Counted from the stretch's first letter, positions 1-15,201 are shown. The stretch is 64,000 nt of DNA from Eriocheir sinensis (GCF_024679095.1 NC_066509.1:20505811-20569810), one strand, 5' to 3'. Numbers and translations: made by a program. Notes: generated from the sequence alone by a model not told the origin.

Positions 1-14
1 TTTTTATAAAAAAT

Positions 15-1053
15 GCGATAATTTTTGGGAATTTTGCATCTTTATTTTCATACAAATTTACATTATTTTATTGATATTCTGTGTATTTATTTTGATATGA
101 TTTTACATTATTCTATTTGTCTTTTGTATATATTTTTTTATACACATTTACATTATTTAATGTGTATCTTGCATATATATTTTATACAAATTTACGTTAT
201 TTCAAGTGTATTTGTTTTTATATTTTCATTCAAATTTACATTTATTTTAATTCGAAATTACATTATTTTATGTGTATTTTGTATACATTTTTTTATACGT
301 ATTTACTTAATTTTATGTGTATTTTGCATATATATTTTTATAGAAATCTACGTTTTTTTATTTGAATTCGTATATATATTTTGAAACAAATTTACATTGT
401 TTTATATGTATTTTTGCATATCTCTTTCAATTCAAATTTACCTTATTGTATGTGCATTTTGTATATTTATTTCAATGCAAATTTAAATATTTTATGTGTA
501 TTTTGGTATATATATTTTTATAAGAAATGCGCTATTTTATGGGAGTTTTGCATCTTTATTTTCATACAAATTTACATTATTTTATTAATATTCGGTGTAT
601 TTATTTTGATACGATGTTACATTATTCTATTTGTTTTTTTTATATACTTTTTTTTATACATATTTGCATTATTTAATGTGTATATTGCATATATATTTTA
701 TACAAATTTATTATCTATTATCTATTTTCATACAAATACACATTCTTTTCATGATATTTTGTTTATTTATTTTGACACGAATTTACATTATTTGATATGT
801 ATTTTGTATATATATTTTTATACGTATTTACATAATTTCATATGTATTTTGTATATATATTTCTATAGAAATCTACTTTATTTTATGTGTATTCGTATAT
901 ATATTTTGAAACAGATTTACATTGTTTTATATGTATTTTTGAATATCTCTTTCAATACAAATTTACCTTACTGTATATGCATTTTGTATATTTATTTCAA
1001 TACAAATTTAAAAATTTTATGTGTTTTTTGGTAAATATATTTTTTAAAAAAAT
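15..1053 (+). repeat. Higher-order repeat unit, 1.04 kb
   Basis: Defined from one GCGATAATTTTTGGGA marker to the next (15 to 1,054), with a GCGCTATTTTATGGGA marker at 529. This is about 23 monomers in two related halves. Confidence 0.82.
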
Positions 1054-1452
1054 GCGATAATTTTTGGGAATTTTGCATCTTTATTTTCATACAAATTTAC
1101 ATTATTTTATTGATATTCTGTGTATTTATTTTGATACGATTTTACATTATTTTATTTGTTTTTTGTATATATCTTCTTATACACATTTACATTATTTAAT
1201 GTGAATCTTGCATATATATTTTATACAAATTTACATTATTTTAAGTGTATTTGTTTATATATTTTCATTCAAATTTACATTATTTGATGTGTATTTTGTA
1301 TATGTATTTCAATACAATTTTACCTAATTTTATGTGTATTTTGTATATTTCTTTTCAAACGAATTTAAATTATTTTTGTGTATTTTTGTATATAGTTTTG
1401 TACAAATTTCGTTGAATTTTTTTCCTCATTTACATTATTTAGTGTGTGTTTT

Positions 1453-1572
<120 letters not shown>

Positions 1573-2210
1573 TTACTTTATTTTATGTGCATTTTTGTAC
1601 ATATATTTTTATAGAAATTTGCGTTATTTGTATATGTTTTCTCATACAAATTTACATTATTTTATTGCTATTTTGTTTATTTATTTTGATACGAGTTACA
1701 TGATTATATGTGTATTTTGTACATATTTTTTATACGTATTTACATTACTTAATGTGTATTTTGTTTATATATTTTTAAACAAATCTACGTTATTATATGT
1801 ATTTGTATAAATATTTTGATACAGATTTACATTATTTTATGTGTTTTGTATGTACATTTCAATTCAAATTTAGCTTATTTTAGCTGTATTTTGTATATAT
1901 ATTTTCATACAAATTTAATTACTTCAGTGTATTTTTACGATATTTTTTGTGTATTTTGTATATTTATATTTATACAAATACACATTCTTTTACTGGTATT
2001 TTGTTTATTTATTTTGATACGATTTTTATATGTATTTTGTATTCATTTTTTTATACGTATTTACTTCATTTTATGTGTATTTTGTATATATTTTTATTGA
2101 AATCTACGTTATTTTATGTGTATTCGTATATATATTTTGAAACAAATTTACATTGTTTTATATGTATTTTTGAATATCTCTTTCAATACAAATTTACCTC
2201 TCCATATATA

Positions 2211-2685
2211 CCAAAATACACATAAAAAAATTAAATTTGTATTAAAATAAATATTTAAAAACACATAAAATAAGGTAAATTTGTATTGAAATAGATATGC
2301 AAAATTCATATAAAACAATGTAAATTTGTTTCAAAATATACATACGAATACACATAAAATAACGTAGATTTCTATAAAAATATATATACAAAATACACAT
2401 AAAATGAAGTAAATACGTATAAAAAAATGTTTACAAAATACACATAAAATAATGTAAACTCGCAACAAAATAAATATACAAAATACCAATAAAAGAATGT
2501 GTATTTGTATAAATATAAATATACAAAATACACTTAAAATAACGTAAATTTATATAAAACTATGTACAAAAATACACAGAAGTATTTTAATTTGTATGAA
2601 AATAGATATACAAAATAAGGTAAATTCGTTTCAAATTCAATAAACAAAATTCAGATTTTATAAAAATAATATAAAATCAGATTAT
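2211..2685 (-). repeat. Satellite block 2, inverted
   Basis: Inverted monomers between two switches. It parallels 18,718-19,148 in the same orientation and is the reverse complement of 54,085-54,555. Its right end carries an unusual CAGATTTTATA / TATAAAATCAG sequence not seen in ordinary monomers. Confidence 0.88.
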
Positions 2686-2693
2686 CAGATTTT
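2649..2693. repeat. Unusual junction sequence
   Basis: Contains CAGATTTTAT and ATAAAATCAG (9 of 10 complementary) followed by GATTATCAGATTTTG. This does not fit the monomer and occurs elsewhere only in mirror form at 54,074-54,118. Confidence 0.8.
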
Positions 2694-3396
2694 GTATATC
2701 TATTTTCATACAAACTCAAATTATTTCTATGTATTTTTGTATATATTTTAATATAAATTTTAGTTATGTTATGTGTATTTTGTAAATTTATTTTCATTTA
2801 AATATATATTATTTTATTGGTGTTTTGTTGATTTATATTGATACGAATTTACATTATTTTATATGTACTTTGTATATATATTTTTATACGCTTGTACATT
2901 ATTTAATATTTATTTTGAATATATATTTTTATACAAATTCATGGTATTTTATGTGTATTTGTATATATATTTCATATAAATTTACAGTATTTTGTGTACT
3001 TTGTACATATATTTTATTACAATTCTTCCTTATTTTATGTTTATTTTGTATATGTATTTTGTATATTTATATTTATCCAAATACACATTCTTTTATTGGT
3101 ATTTTGTTTATTTATTTTAAATCGAATTTACATTATTTTATGTGTATTTTGTATACATTTTTTTATACGTATTTACTTAATTTTATGTGTATTTTGTATA
3201 TATTTTTATAGAAATCTACGTTCTTTTATTTGTATTCGTATATATATTTTGAAACAAATTTACTTTGTTTTATATGTATTTTTGCATATCTCTTTCAATA
3301 CAAACTTACCTTATTGTATGTGCATTTTGTATATTTATTTCAATGCAAATTTAAATATTTTATGTGTATTTTGGTATATATATTTTTATAAAAAAT

Positions 3397-4434
3397 GCGA
3401 TAATTTTTGGGAATTTTGCATCTTTATTTTCATACAAATTTACATTATTTTATTGATATTCTGTGTATTTATTTTGATATGATTTTACATTATTCTATTT
3501 GTCTTTTGTATATATTTTTTTATACACATTTACATTATTTAATGTGTATCTTGCATATATTTTTTATACAAATTTACGTTATTTCAAGTGTATTTGTTTT
3601 TATATTTTCATTCAAATTTACATTTATTTTAATTCGAAATTACATTATTTTTGTGTGTATTTTGTATACATTTTTTTATACGTATTTACTTAATTTTATG
3701 TGTATTTTGTATATATATTTTTATAGAAATCTACGTTTTTTTATTTGAATTCGTATATATATTTTGAAACAAATTTACATTGTTTTATACGTATTTTTGC
3801 ATATCTCTTTCAATTCCAATTTACCTTATTGTATGTGCATTTTGTATATTTATTTCAATGCAAATTTAAATATTTTATGTGTATTTTGGTATATATATTT
3901 TTATAAGAAATGCGCTATTTTATGGGAATTTTGCATCTTTATTTTCATACAAATTTACATGATTTTATTAATATTCGATGTATTTATTTTGATACGATGT
4001 TACATTATTCTATTTGTTTTTTGTATATACTTTTTTATACATATTTACATTATTTAATGTGTATATTGCATATATATTTTATAGAAATTTATTATCTATT
4101 ATCTATTTTCATACAAATACACATTCTTTTCATGATATTTTGTTTATTTATTTTGACACGAATTTACATTATTTGATATGTATTTTGTATATATATTTTT
4201 ATACGTATTTACATAATCTCATATGTATTTTGTATATATATTTCTATAGAAATCTACTTTATTATATGTGTATTCGTATATATATTTTGAAACAAATTTA
4301 CATTGTTTTATATGTATTTTTGAATATCTCTTTCAATACAAATTTACCTTACTGTATATGCATTTTGTATATTTATTTCAATACAAATTTAAATATTTTA
4401 TGAGTATTTTGGTAAATATATTTTTATAAAAAAT
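3397..4434 (+). repeat. Higher-order repeat unit, 1.04 kb
   Basis: Same marker order as 15-1,053 (3,397, 3,912, 4,435), with half-units of 515 and 523 bp. Confidence 0.82.
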
Positions 4435-6019
4435 GCGATAATTTTTGGGAATTTTGTATCTTTATTTTCATACAAATTTACATTATTTTATTGATATTCT
4501 GTGTATTTATTTTGATACGATTTTACATTATTCTATTTGTTTTTTGTATATATATTTTTTATACACATTTACATTATTTAATGTGTATCTTGCATATATA
4601 TTTTATACAAATTTACGTTATTTTAAGTGTATTTGTTTATATATTTTCATTCAAATTTACATTATTTGATGTGTATTTTGTATATGTATTTCAATACAAA
4701 TTTACCTAATTTTATGTGTATTTTGTATATTTCTTTTCAAACAAATTTAAATTCTTTTTGTGTATTTTTGTATATAGTTTTATACAAATTTAGGTTATTT
4801 TATGTACGCATTTACATTATTTAGTGTGTGTTTTGTATATATATTTTTTTGCAAATTTACTTTATTTTATGTGCATTTTTGTACATATATTTTTATAGAA
4901 ATTTGCGTTATTTGTATATGTTTTCTCATACAAATTTACATTATTTTATTGCTATTTTGTTTATTTATTTTAATACGAATTACATGATTATATGTGTATT
5001 TTTTACATATTTTTTATACGTATTTACATTACTTAATGTGTATTTTGTTTATATATTTTTAAACAAATCTACGTTATTATATGTATTTGTATAAATATTT
5101 TGATACAGATTTACATTATTTTATGTATTTTGTATGTACATTCAAATCAAATTTAGCTCATTTTAGCAGTATTTTGTATATATATTTTCATACAAATTTA
5201 ATTACTTTTGTGTATTTTTGTATATAGTTTTATACAAATTTACGATATTTTATGAGTATTTTGTATATTTATATTTATACAAATACACATTCTTTTACTG
5301 GTATTTTGTTTATTTATTTTGATACGATTTTTATGTATTTTTTGTATTCATTTTTTATACGTATTTACCTCATTTTATGTGTATTTATTTTTATAGAAAT
5401 CTACGTTATTTTATGTGTATTTTACAAATACACATTCTTTTATTGGTATATTGTTTATTTACATTTATACGAATTTACATTATATTATGTGTATTTTGTA
5501 TATATTTTTTTTATACCTCTTTACTTAATATTATGTGTATTTTGTATATGTATTTTTATAGAAATCTACGTTATTTTATGTGTATTCGTATATATATTTT
5601 GAAACAAATTTACATTATTTTATATGTATTTTGCATATCTATTTCAATACAAATTTACCTTATTGTATGTGCATTTTGTATATTTATTTTAATACAAATT
5701 CAAATATTTTATGTGTATTTTGGTATCAATATTTTTTATAAAAAATGCGTTATTTTATAGGTATTTTGCATCTTAATTTTCATACAAATTTACATTATTT
5801 TATTAATATTTTGATACGAGTTTACATTATTCTATTTGTGTTTTGTATATATTTTTTCATACATATTTACATTATTTAATGTGTATTTTGATTATATATT
5901 TCATACAAATTTACGTTATTATATGTGTATTTGTTTATATATTTTCTTTCAAATTTACATTATTTTATATGTATTTTGTATATGTATTTCAATACAAATT
6001 AACCTAATTTTATGTGTAT

Positions 6020-7065
6020 TTTGTATATTTATTTTCATACAAATTTAAATTATTTTTGTGTATTTTTGTATATAGTTTTATACAAACTTAGGTTATTTTA
6101 TGAGTATTTTGTATATCTATTTTCATACAAATACACATTCTTTTATTGATATTTTGTTTATTTATTTTGACGAGAATTTAAATTATTTAATGTGTATTTT
6201 GTATATATATTTTTATACGTATTTACATCATTTCATGTGTATTTTGTATATATATTTCTATAGAAATCTACGTTATATTATGTGTATTCGTATTTAGATT
6301 TTTAAACAAATTTACACTTTGTGTATTTTGCATATTTTTTCAATACAAATTTACCTTATTGTATATGCATTTTGTATATTAATTTTAATACAAATTTAAT
6401 TATTCTATGTGTATTTTTGTATATGTATTTTTATAAAAATATGCTTTATTTTATGGGTATTTTGCATCTATATTTTCATACAAATTTACGTTATTTTATT
6501 GATATTCTGCTCATTCATTTTGATACGATTTGACATTATTCTATGTGTATTTTGTATATATTTTTCATACAAATTTACGTTATTTTATGTGTATTTGTTT
6601 ATATATTTTGACACAAATTTACAATATTTTATGGGTATTTTGTATATATATTTCATAAGAAATTTACCTAGTTTTATGTGTATTTTGAATATCTATTTTT
6701 ATTCAAACTCAAATTATTTTTATGTATTTTTGTATATATTTCAATACAAATTTTAGTTATGTTATGTGTATTTTGTAAATCTATTTTCATTCAAATATAT
6801 ATTATTTTATTGGTATTTTGGTGATTTATATTGATACGAATTTACATTATTTTATATGTATTTTGTATATATATTTTTATACGCATTTACACTATTTAAT
6901 ATTTATTTTGAATATATAATTTTATACAAATTCATGGTATTTTATGTGTATTTGTATATATATTTTTATATAAATTTACATTATTTTATGTGTATTTTGT
7001 ACATATATTTCATTACAAAATTACCTTATTTTATATTTACTTTGTATGTGTATTTTGTACATTTA
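6020..7065 (+). repeat. 1-kb inverted repeat, left arm
   Basis: Pairs with 11,260-12,305; two separate check points (6,756 with 11,569 and 6,856 with 11,469) give the same sum of 18,325, so no net indel lies between them. Confidence 0.85.
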
Positions 7066-7087
7066 TATTTATATTTATTTATATTTA

Positions 7088-10000
7088 GGTAAATTTGTAT
7101 TGAAATAGATATGCAAAATACATATAAAACAATGTAAATTTGTTTCAAAAAATATATACGAAAACACATAAAATAACGTTGATTTCTATAAAAATATATA
7201 CAAAATACACATAAAATTATTTAAAACGTATAAAAATGAATACAAAATACATAAAAATCGTATCAAAATAAATAAACAAAATATCAGTAAAAGAAAGTGT
7301 ATTTGTATAAATATAAATATACAAAATACACATAAATATCGTAAATTTGAATAAAACTATATACAAAATACACAAGTTATTAAATTTGTATAAAAAATAT
7401 ATATATAAAATACAGCTAAAATAAGCTAAATTTGAATTGAAATGTAAAAACAATAAACATAAAACAATCTAAATCTGTATCAAAATATATATACTAATAC
7501 ATATAAAAAACGAGATTTGTATAAAAATATATAAACAAAATACACATTAATAATGTAAATACGTATAAAAAATATGTACAAAATACATATAATCATGTAA
7601 TTTGTATCAAAATAAATAAACAAAATAGCAATAAAATAATGTAAATTTGTATGAAAAAATATACAAATAACGTAAATTTCTATAAAATATATGTACAAAA
7701 TACACATAAAATGAAGTAAATTTGCATAAAAATATATATACAAAATACACACTAAATAATGTAAATGCGTACATAAAATAAGGTAAATTTGTAATAAAAT
7801 ATATACAAAAATACATAAAATAATGTAAATTTATATGAAAATATATATACAAATACACATAAAATACCATGAATCTGTATAAAAATATATATACAAAATA
7901 AATATTAAATAATGTAAATTTGTATGAAAATATATAAAGTTGCAAAATACCTATAAAATAACGCATTTTTTATAAAATTATTGATACCAAAATACACATA
8001 AAATATTTGAACTTGTATTAAAATAAATATACAAAATGCACATACAATAAGGTAGATTTGTATTGAAATATTTATGCAAAATACATATAAAATAATGTAA
8101 ATTTGTTTCAAAATATATACGAATACACATAAAATAACGTGGATTTCTATAAAATTACATATACAAAATACACATAAAATTAAGTAAATACGTATAAAAA
8201 AATGTAAACAAAATACACATAAAATAATGTAAATTCGTATAAATGTAAATAAACAATATACCAATAAAAGAATGAGTATTTGTATAAATATAAATATACA
8301 AAATGCACATAAAATAACGTAAATTTATATAAAACTATATACATAAAATAACGCAAATTTCTATAAAAATATATGTACAAAAATGAACATTAGATAAATT
8401 TGCATAAAAATATATATACAAAACACACATTGGATAATGTAAATGAGTATAAAAATTTGTAAACAAAATACCTATAAAATAATATAAATTCGTATCGAAT
8501 TAAATTAAGAAATACCAATAAAATAATGTAATTTTGGATGAAAATATATATACAAAATACACATAAAATAACCTAAATACAAATACAAATATACACATAA
8601 AATAATTTAAAATTGAATGAAATAAATATACAAAATAAACATAAAATAAGGTAAATTTGTAATGAAATATATGAAAAAATACACATAAAATAATATAAAT
8701 TCGTATGAAAATATATATACAAATACACATTAAATAACATGAATTTGTATAAAATTTGTATCAAAATATATACTTATACACACAATAAAATAACGTAATT
8801 TTTTTATGAAAATATATAAACAAATACACATTAAATACTGTAAATTTGTATAAAAATATATAAACAAATACACATAAAATAATGTAAATTTGGATAAAAT
8901 GTATATACAAAATAAACCTTAAATAATGTAAATATGTAAAAAAAAATATATACAAAATACACATAGAATAATGTTAAATCGTATCAAAATAAATAAAGAG
9001 AATATCAATAAAATAATGTAAATTTGTATGAAAATAAAGCTGCAAAATATCCTTATAATAACGCATATTTGCATAAAAATATATATACAAAAATACATAT
9101 AAAATAATTAAATTTGTATTAAAATAAATATACAAAATGCACGTACAATTAAGAAAATTTTTATTGAAATAGATATGCAAAATACACATCAATAATGTAA
9201 ATTTGTATCAAAATATATATACGAATACTCATAAAATAGAGAAAATTTCTATGAAAATATACATACAAAATAGATATACAAAATACACATATAACTGGTT
9301 AAATTTGTATTTAAATACATGTACAAAAAACACATAAAATAATGTAGATTTGTATGAAATGAAAACAAATACATTTTATATAAAATATATATACAAAATA
9401 CACATAGAATAATGTAAAATCATACCAAATAAATACACAGAATATCAATAAAATAATGTAAATTTGTATGAAAATAAAGATGCAAAATACCCATAAAATA
9501 AAGCATATTTTATAAAATACATACACAAAAATACACATAGATTAATCAAATTTTTATTAAAATTAATATACAAAATGCACATATAATAATGTAAATTTGT
9601 CTTGAAAAAATATGCAAAATACACATAAAACAATGTAAATTTGTTTCAAAATATATATACGAATACACATAAAATAACATAGATTTCTATAGAAATATAT
9701 ATACAAAATACACTTGAAATAATGTAAATACGTATAAAAATATATACAAAATACACATTAAATAATGTGAATTCGTGTCAAATAAATAAAAAAAAATATC
9801 ATGAAAAGAATGTGTATTTGTATGAAAATAGATAAACAAAATACACATAAAATAACCTAAATTTGTATAAAACTAGATACAAAAATAAACAAAAATAATT
9901 TAAACTTGTATGAAAGTAAATATACAAAAAACATATAAAAATAGGTAAATTTGTATTGAAATACATATACAAAATACACATAAAATAATGTAAATATGAA

Positions 10001-10204
10001 TAAAAATATATAAACATATAGACTTAAAATAACGTAAATTTGTATCAAATATATATACAAAAAACACTTTAAATAATGTAAATATGTATAAAAAAAAATA
10101 TATACAAAACACAAATGAAATAATGTAAAATCTTATCAAAATAAATACAGAAAATATTAATAAAATAATGTAAATTGGTATGAAAATTAAGATTCAAAAT
10201 ATCC
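7088..10204 (-). repeat. Satellite block 4, inverted
   Basis: Inverted monomers. The part at 8,500-8,764 is a recognisable variant string that recurs at about 27,027-27,291 (same orientation), 13,980-14,220 and 40,365-40,629 (opposite orientation). A marker monomer with the TTATTGATACC variant lies near 7,978. The block lies in the spacer of the 6-12 kb inverted repeat. Confidence 0.88.
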
Positions 10205-10206
10205 AT

Positions 10207-10298
10207 GTCATGTGTATTCGTATATATTTTGAAACAAATTTACATTGTTTATATGTATTTTGCATATCTATTTTTGTGTATTCTGTATTTATTTTTTT
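10207..10298 (+). repeat. Short forward insert in an inverted region
   Basis: About 92 bp of forward monomers between two inverted blocks. It includes the GAAACAAATTTACATTG variant at 10,231. The same fragment and its right junction recur at about 36,800-36,893 (GAAAC at 36,824), so insert and junction were duplicated together. Confidence 0.85.
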
Positions 10299-10299
10299 T

Positions 10300-12308
10300 A
10301 TACATAGAATAATGTAAAATCGTATCAAAATAAGTACACAGAATATCAATAAAATTATTTAAATTTGTATGAAAACAAAGATGCAAAATACCCATAAGAT
10401 AAAGCATTTTTTTTTAAATACATATACAAAAATACACATAGAATAATTAAATTTGTATTAAAATTAATATACAAAATGCACACATACAATAAGGTAAATT
10501 TGTATTGAAAAAAAAACGCAAAATACAAATAAAACATTGTAAATTTTTTCAAAATATATATACGAATACACATAGAATAACATAAATTCTATAGAAATAT
10601 ATATACAAAATACACATGAAATTATGTAAATACGTATAAAAAAATATATATATAAAATACAAATTAAGTAATGTAAATTCGTGTCAAAATAAATAAACAA
10701 AATATCATGAAAAAAATGTGTATTTTTATGAAAATAAATAATAGATAATAAATTTGTATGAAATATATACGCAAGATATACATTAAATAATGTAAATATG
10801 TATAAAAAAAAATATATACAAAAAACAAATTGAATAATGTAAGATCGTATCAAAATAAATACACCGAATATTAATAAAATAATGTAAATTTGTATGAAAA
10901 TAAAGATGCAAAATTCCCATCAAATAGCGCATTTCTTATAAAAATATATATACCAAAATACACATGAAATATTTAAATTTGTATTGAAATATATGTACAA
11001 AATGCGCATACAATAAGGTAAACTTCTATTGAAAGAGATATGCAAAAATACATATAAAACAAAGTAAATTTGTTTCAAAATATATATACGAATACACATA
11101 AAACAACGTAGATCTCTATAAAAATATATATACAAAATACACATAAAATTAGGTAAATACGTATAAAAAAATGTAAACAAAATACACATAAAATAATATA
11201 AATTCGAAACAAAATAAATAAACAAAAAACCTATAAAAGAATGTGTATTTGTATAAATATATATGTACAAAATACACATACAAAATAAACATAAAATAAG
11301 GTAAATTTGTAATGAAATATATGTACAAAATACACATAAAATAATGTAAATTTATATGAAAATATATATACAAATACAAATAAAATACCATGAATTTGTA
11401 TAAAATTATATATTCAAAATAAATATTAAATAATGTAAATGCGTTTAAAAATATATATAAAAAGTACATATAAAATAATGTAAATTCGTATCAATATAAA
11501 TCAACAAAATACCAATAAAATAATATATATTTGATTGAAAATAGATTTACAAAATACACATAACATAACTAAAATTTGTATTGAAATATATACAAAAATA
11601 CATAAAAATAATTTGAGTTTGTATGAAAATAGATATTCAAAATACACATAAAAATAGGTAAATTTCTTTTGAAATATATATACAAAATACCCATAAAATA
11701 TTGTAAATTTGTGTTAGAATATATAAACATATACACATAAAATAACGTAAATTTGTTTGAAAAATATATACAAAATACATATAGAATAATGTCAAATCGT
11801 ATCAAAATGAATGAGCAGAATATCAATAAAATAACGTAAATTTGTATGAAAATAAAGATGCAAAATACCCATAAATTTTATAAAAATACATATACAAAAA
11901 TACACATAGAATAATTAAATTTGTATTAAAATTAATATACAAAATGCATATACAATAAGGTAAATTTGTATTGAAAAAATATGCAAAATACACATAAAAG
12001 TGTAAATTTGTTTAAAAATCGATATACGAATACACATAATATAACGTAGATTTCTATAGAAAGATATATACAAAATACACATGAAATGATGTTAATACGT
12101 ATAAAAATATATATACAAAATACACATTAAATAATTTATGTTCTCGTCAAAATAAATAAACAAAATATCAATAAAAGAATGTGTATTTGTATGAAAATAG
12201 ATATACAAAATACTCATAAAATAACCTAAGTTTGTATAAAACTATATACAAAAATACACAAAAATAATTTAAATTTGTATGAAAATAAATATACAAAATA
12301 CACATAAG
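10300..12308 (-). repeat. Satellite block 6, inverted
   Basis: Inverted monomers. 11,260-12,305 mirrors 6,020-7,065. About 11,280-12,300 is also a direct copy of about 30,550-31,575, with a constant offset of 19,277 bp at two points I compared. The first ~700 bp parallels 36,894-37,358. Confidence 0.88.
11260..12305 (-). repeat. 1-kb inverted repeat, right arm
   Basis: Mirror of 6,020-7,065. Further copies of this family are at about 30,550-31,575 (same orientation), 39,001-39,750 and 63,030-63,500 (opposite orientation). Confidence 0.85.
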
Positions 12309-12311
12309 ATT

Positions 12312-12435
12312 ATTTTGTATATCTATTTTATACAAATGTACGTTATTTTATGTGAATTTGTTTTCATTTCATACAAATTTACATTATTTTGTTTATTTTG
12401 TACATGTATTTAAATACAAATTTAACTAATTACAT
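12312..12435 (+). repeat. Short forward insert, family of 25.4 kb
   Basis: About 124 bp of forward monomers flanked by inverted ones. It contains the distinctive GTGAATTTGTTTTCATTTC and TACATGTATTTAAATAC variants, which also occur together at 25,381-25,505 and about 22,740-22,870. It looks like a piece of that family placed in opposite orientation to its neighbours. Confidence 0.85.
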
Positions 12436-12436
12436 A

Positions 12437-13500
12437 TTTTTATAAAAATATATATACAAAAATACACATAGATTAATCAAATTTGTATTAAAATTAATAT
12501 ACAAAATACACATACAATAAGGTAAATTTGTATTGAAAAAATATGCAAAATACACATAAAACAATGTAAATTTGTTTCAAAATATATATACGAATACACA
12601 TAAAATAACGCAGATTTCTATAGAAATTTATAAACAAAATACACTTGAAATAATGTAAATACGTATAAAAATATATATACAAAATACACATTAAATAATG
12701 TTAATTCGTGTCAAAATAAATAAACAAAATATCATGAAAAGAATGTGTATTTGTATGAAAATAGATATACAAAATACACATAAAATAACCTAAATTTGTA
12801 TAAAACTATAAACAAAAATACACAAAAATAATTTTAACTTGAATGAAAATAAATATACAAAAAACATATAAAATGAGGTAAATTTGTATTGAAATACATA
12901 TACAAAATACACATAAAATAATGTAAATTTGAATGAAAATAAATAAACATATAGACATAAAATAACGTAAATTTGTATCAAATATATATACAAAAAACAC
13001 ATTAAATAATGTAAATTTGTATAAAAAAATATATACAAAACACAAATAAAATAATGTAAAATCATATCAAAATAAATACAGAAAATATTAATCAAATAAT
13101 GTAAATTTGTTTGAAAATTAAGATGCAAAATACGCATAAAATAACGCATTTTTTATAAAAATATATATACGAAAAAACATAAAATATTTGATTTTGTATT
13201 AAAATAAATAGATATACAAAATACACATAAAATAAGCTAAATTTGAATTGAAATATATATACAAAATACATAAAATAATGTAAATTTGTATCAAAATACC
13301 TATACAAATACACATATAATAACGTAAATTTGTATAAAAATATATAAACAAAATACACATTAAATAATGTAAATACGTATAAAAAAAATTAAAAAAATAC
13401 ACAAATAATCATGTAATTCGTATCAAAATAAATAGACAAAATACCAATAAAATAATGTAAATTTCTATGAGAAAACATAATTAACGCAAATATCAATAAA
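12437..13500 (-). repeat. Satellite block 8, inverted
   Basis: Inverted monomers. With the start of the next block it forms a segment (about 12,437-13,823) that recurs in direct orientation at about 28,080-29,484, offset about 15,650 bp, including the orientation switch. Confidence 0.88.
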
Positions 13501-15201
13501 AATATATAATATAATATATTTTTATACATATTTAAAATATTTAATGTATATTTTGTATATATATATTTTATCCAAATTTACGTGATTTTATATGTATTTG
13601 TTTATATATTTTCATACAAATTTACATTATTTTATGTGAGTTTTGTATATGTATTTCAATACAAATTTGCCTAACTTTATGAGTATTTTGCATATCTATT
13701 TTCAAACAAATTTAAATTATTTTGTGTATTTTTGTATATATTTTTATACAAATTCTAGTTATTTTATTTGTTTTTTGTATATATATTTTCCTACAAATAT
13801 ACATTCTTTTATTGGAATTTTGTGTATTTAATTTTTTACGAATTTACATTATTTTATATGTATTTTGTATATATATTTTTCTACGTATTTAAACTATTTT
13901 GTGTATTTTATATATACATTTTCATAAAAATTTACGTTATATTGTGTGTATTCGTATATATTTTGAAACATTTTATACAAATTCATGTTATTTTATGTGT
14001 ATTTGTATATATATTTTCATACAAATTTATATTATTTTATGTGTATTCTTACATATATTTTATTACAAATTTACCTTATTTTATGTTTATTTTGTATATT
14101 TATTTCATTCAATTTTAAATTATTTAATGTGTATATTTGTATTTGTATTTAGGTTATTTTATGTGTGTTTTCTATATATATTTTCATCCAAAATTACATT
14201 ATTTTATTGTTATTTTCTTAATTTAACTCGATACGAATTTAGATTATTTCATAGGTATTTTGTATACATATTTTTATACTCATTTACATTATCTAATGTG
14301 TGTTTTCTATATATTTTTTTATGCAAACTAATTTTATGTGCATTTTTGTACATATATTTTTATAGAAACTCAAAACGTTATTTTATGTGTATTTTGTATA
14401 TGTTTTCTCATACAAATTTACATTATTTAATTAGTGTTTTGTTTATTTATTTTGATACGAATGACTTGATTATTGGTGTATTTTGTAAATATTTTTTATA
14501 CGTATTTACATTACTAAATGTGTATTTTGTTTATATATTTTTTTTACAAATTTACGTTATTATATGTGTATTTGTTAAAAATATTGTGAAACGAATTTAC
14601 TTTATTTTATGTATTTTGTATATATATTTCAATTCAAATTTAGCTTATTTTGTGTGTATTTTATGTACTTTGTATATATATTTTTATACGCTTTTACATT
14701 ATTTAATATTTATTTTGAATATATATTTTTACACAAATTAATGGTATTTTTTGTGTATTTGTATATATATTTTCATATAAATTTACATTATTTTATGTGT
14801 ATTTTGTACATATATTTTATTACAAATCTACCTTATTTTATGTTTATTTTGTATATGTATTTTGTATATATATATTTATCCAAATACACATTCTTTTATT
14901 GGTATTTTGTTTATTTATTTTAAATCGAATTTACATTATTTTATGTGTATTTTGTATACATTTTTTTATACGTATTTACTTAATTTTATGTGTATTTTGT
15001 ATATATATTTTTATAGAAATCTACGTTTTTTTATTTGTATTCGTATATATATTTTGAAACAAATTTACATTGTTTTATATGTATTTTTGCATATCTCTTT
15101 CAATACAAATTTACCTTATTGTATGTGCATTTTGTATATTTATTTCAATACAAATTTAAATATTTTATGTGTATTTTGGTATATATATTTTTATAAGAAA
15201 T

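Larger units (their letters stand above)
2690..7085 (+). repeat. Satellite block 3, forward
   Basis: Forward monomers. GCG markers at 3,397, 3,912 and 4,435 repeat the 515/523-bp HOR of block 1. The first part (to about 5,330) is a direct duplicate of block 1 and of about 14,650-17,660. 5,330-6,100 resembles the reverse complement of about 61,780-62,540, and 6,020-7,065 is one arm of an inverted repeat with 11,260-12,305. A marker variant with GGTATCAATATTTT lies near 5,727. Confidence 0.9.

Noticed and set aside
381..1034. 217-codon open frame with apparent transmembrane character
   Set aside because: Same satellite artefact; it is repeated at 3,764-4,403 and in mirror form at 55,653-56,304, each broken differently.
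13899..14741. Longest open frame, 280 codons, aromatic and hydrophobic repeat protein
   Set aside because: It is a T-strand satellite frame with a 15-residue period; the strand has no stop triplets by composition and all three frames are open around it. No start context, domain or codon signature supports a gene.
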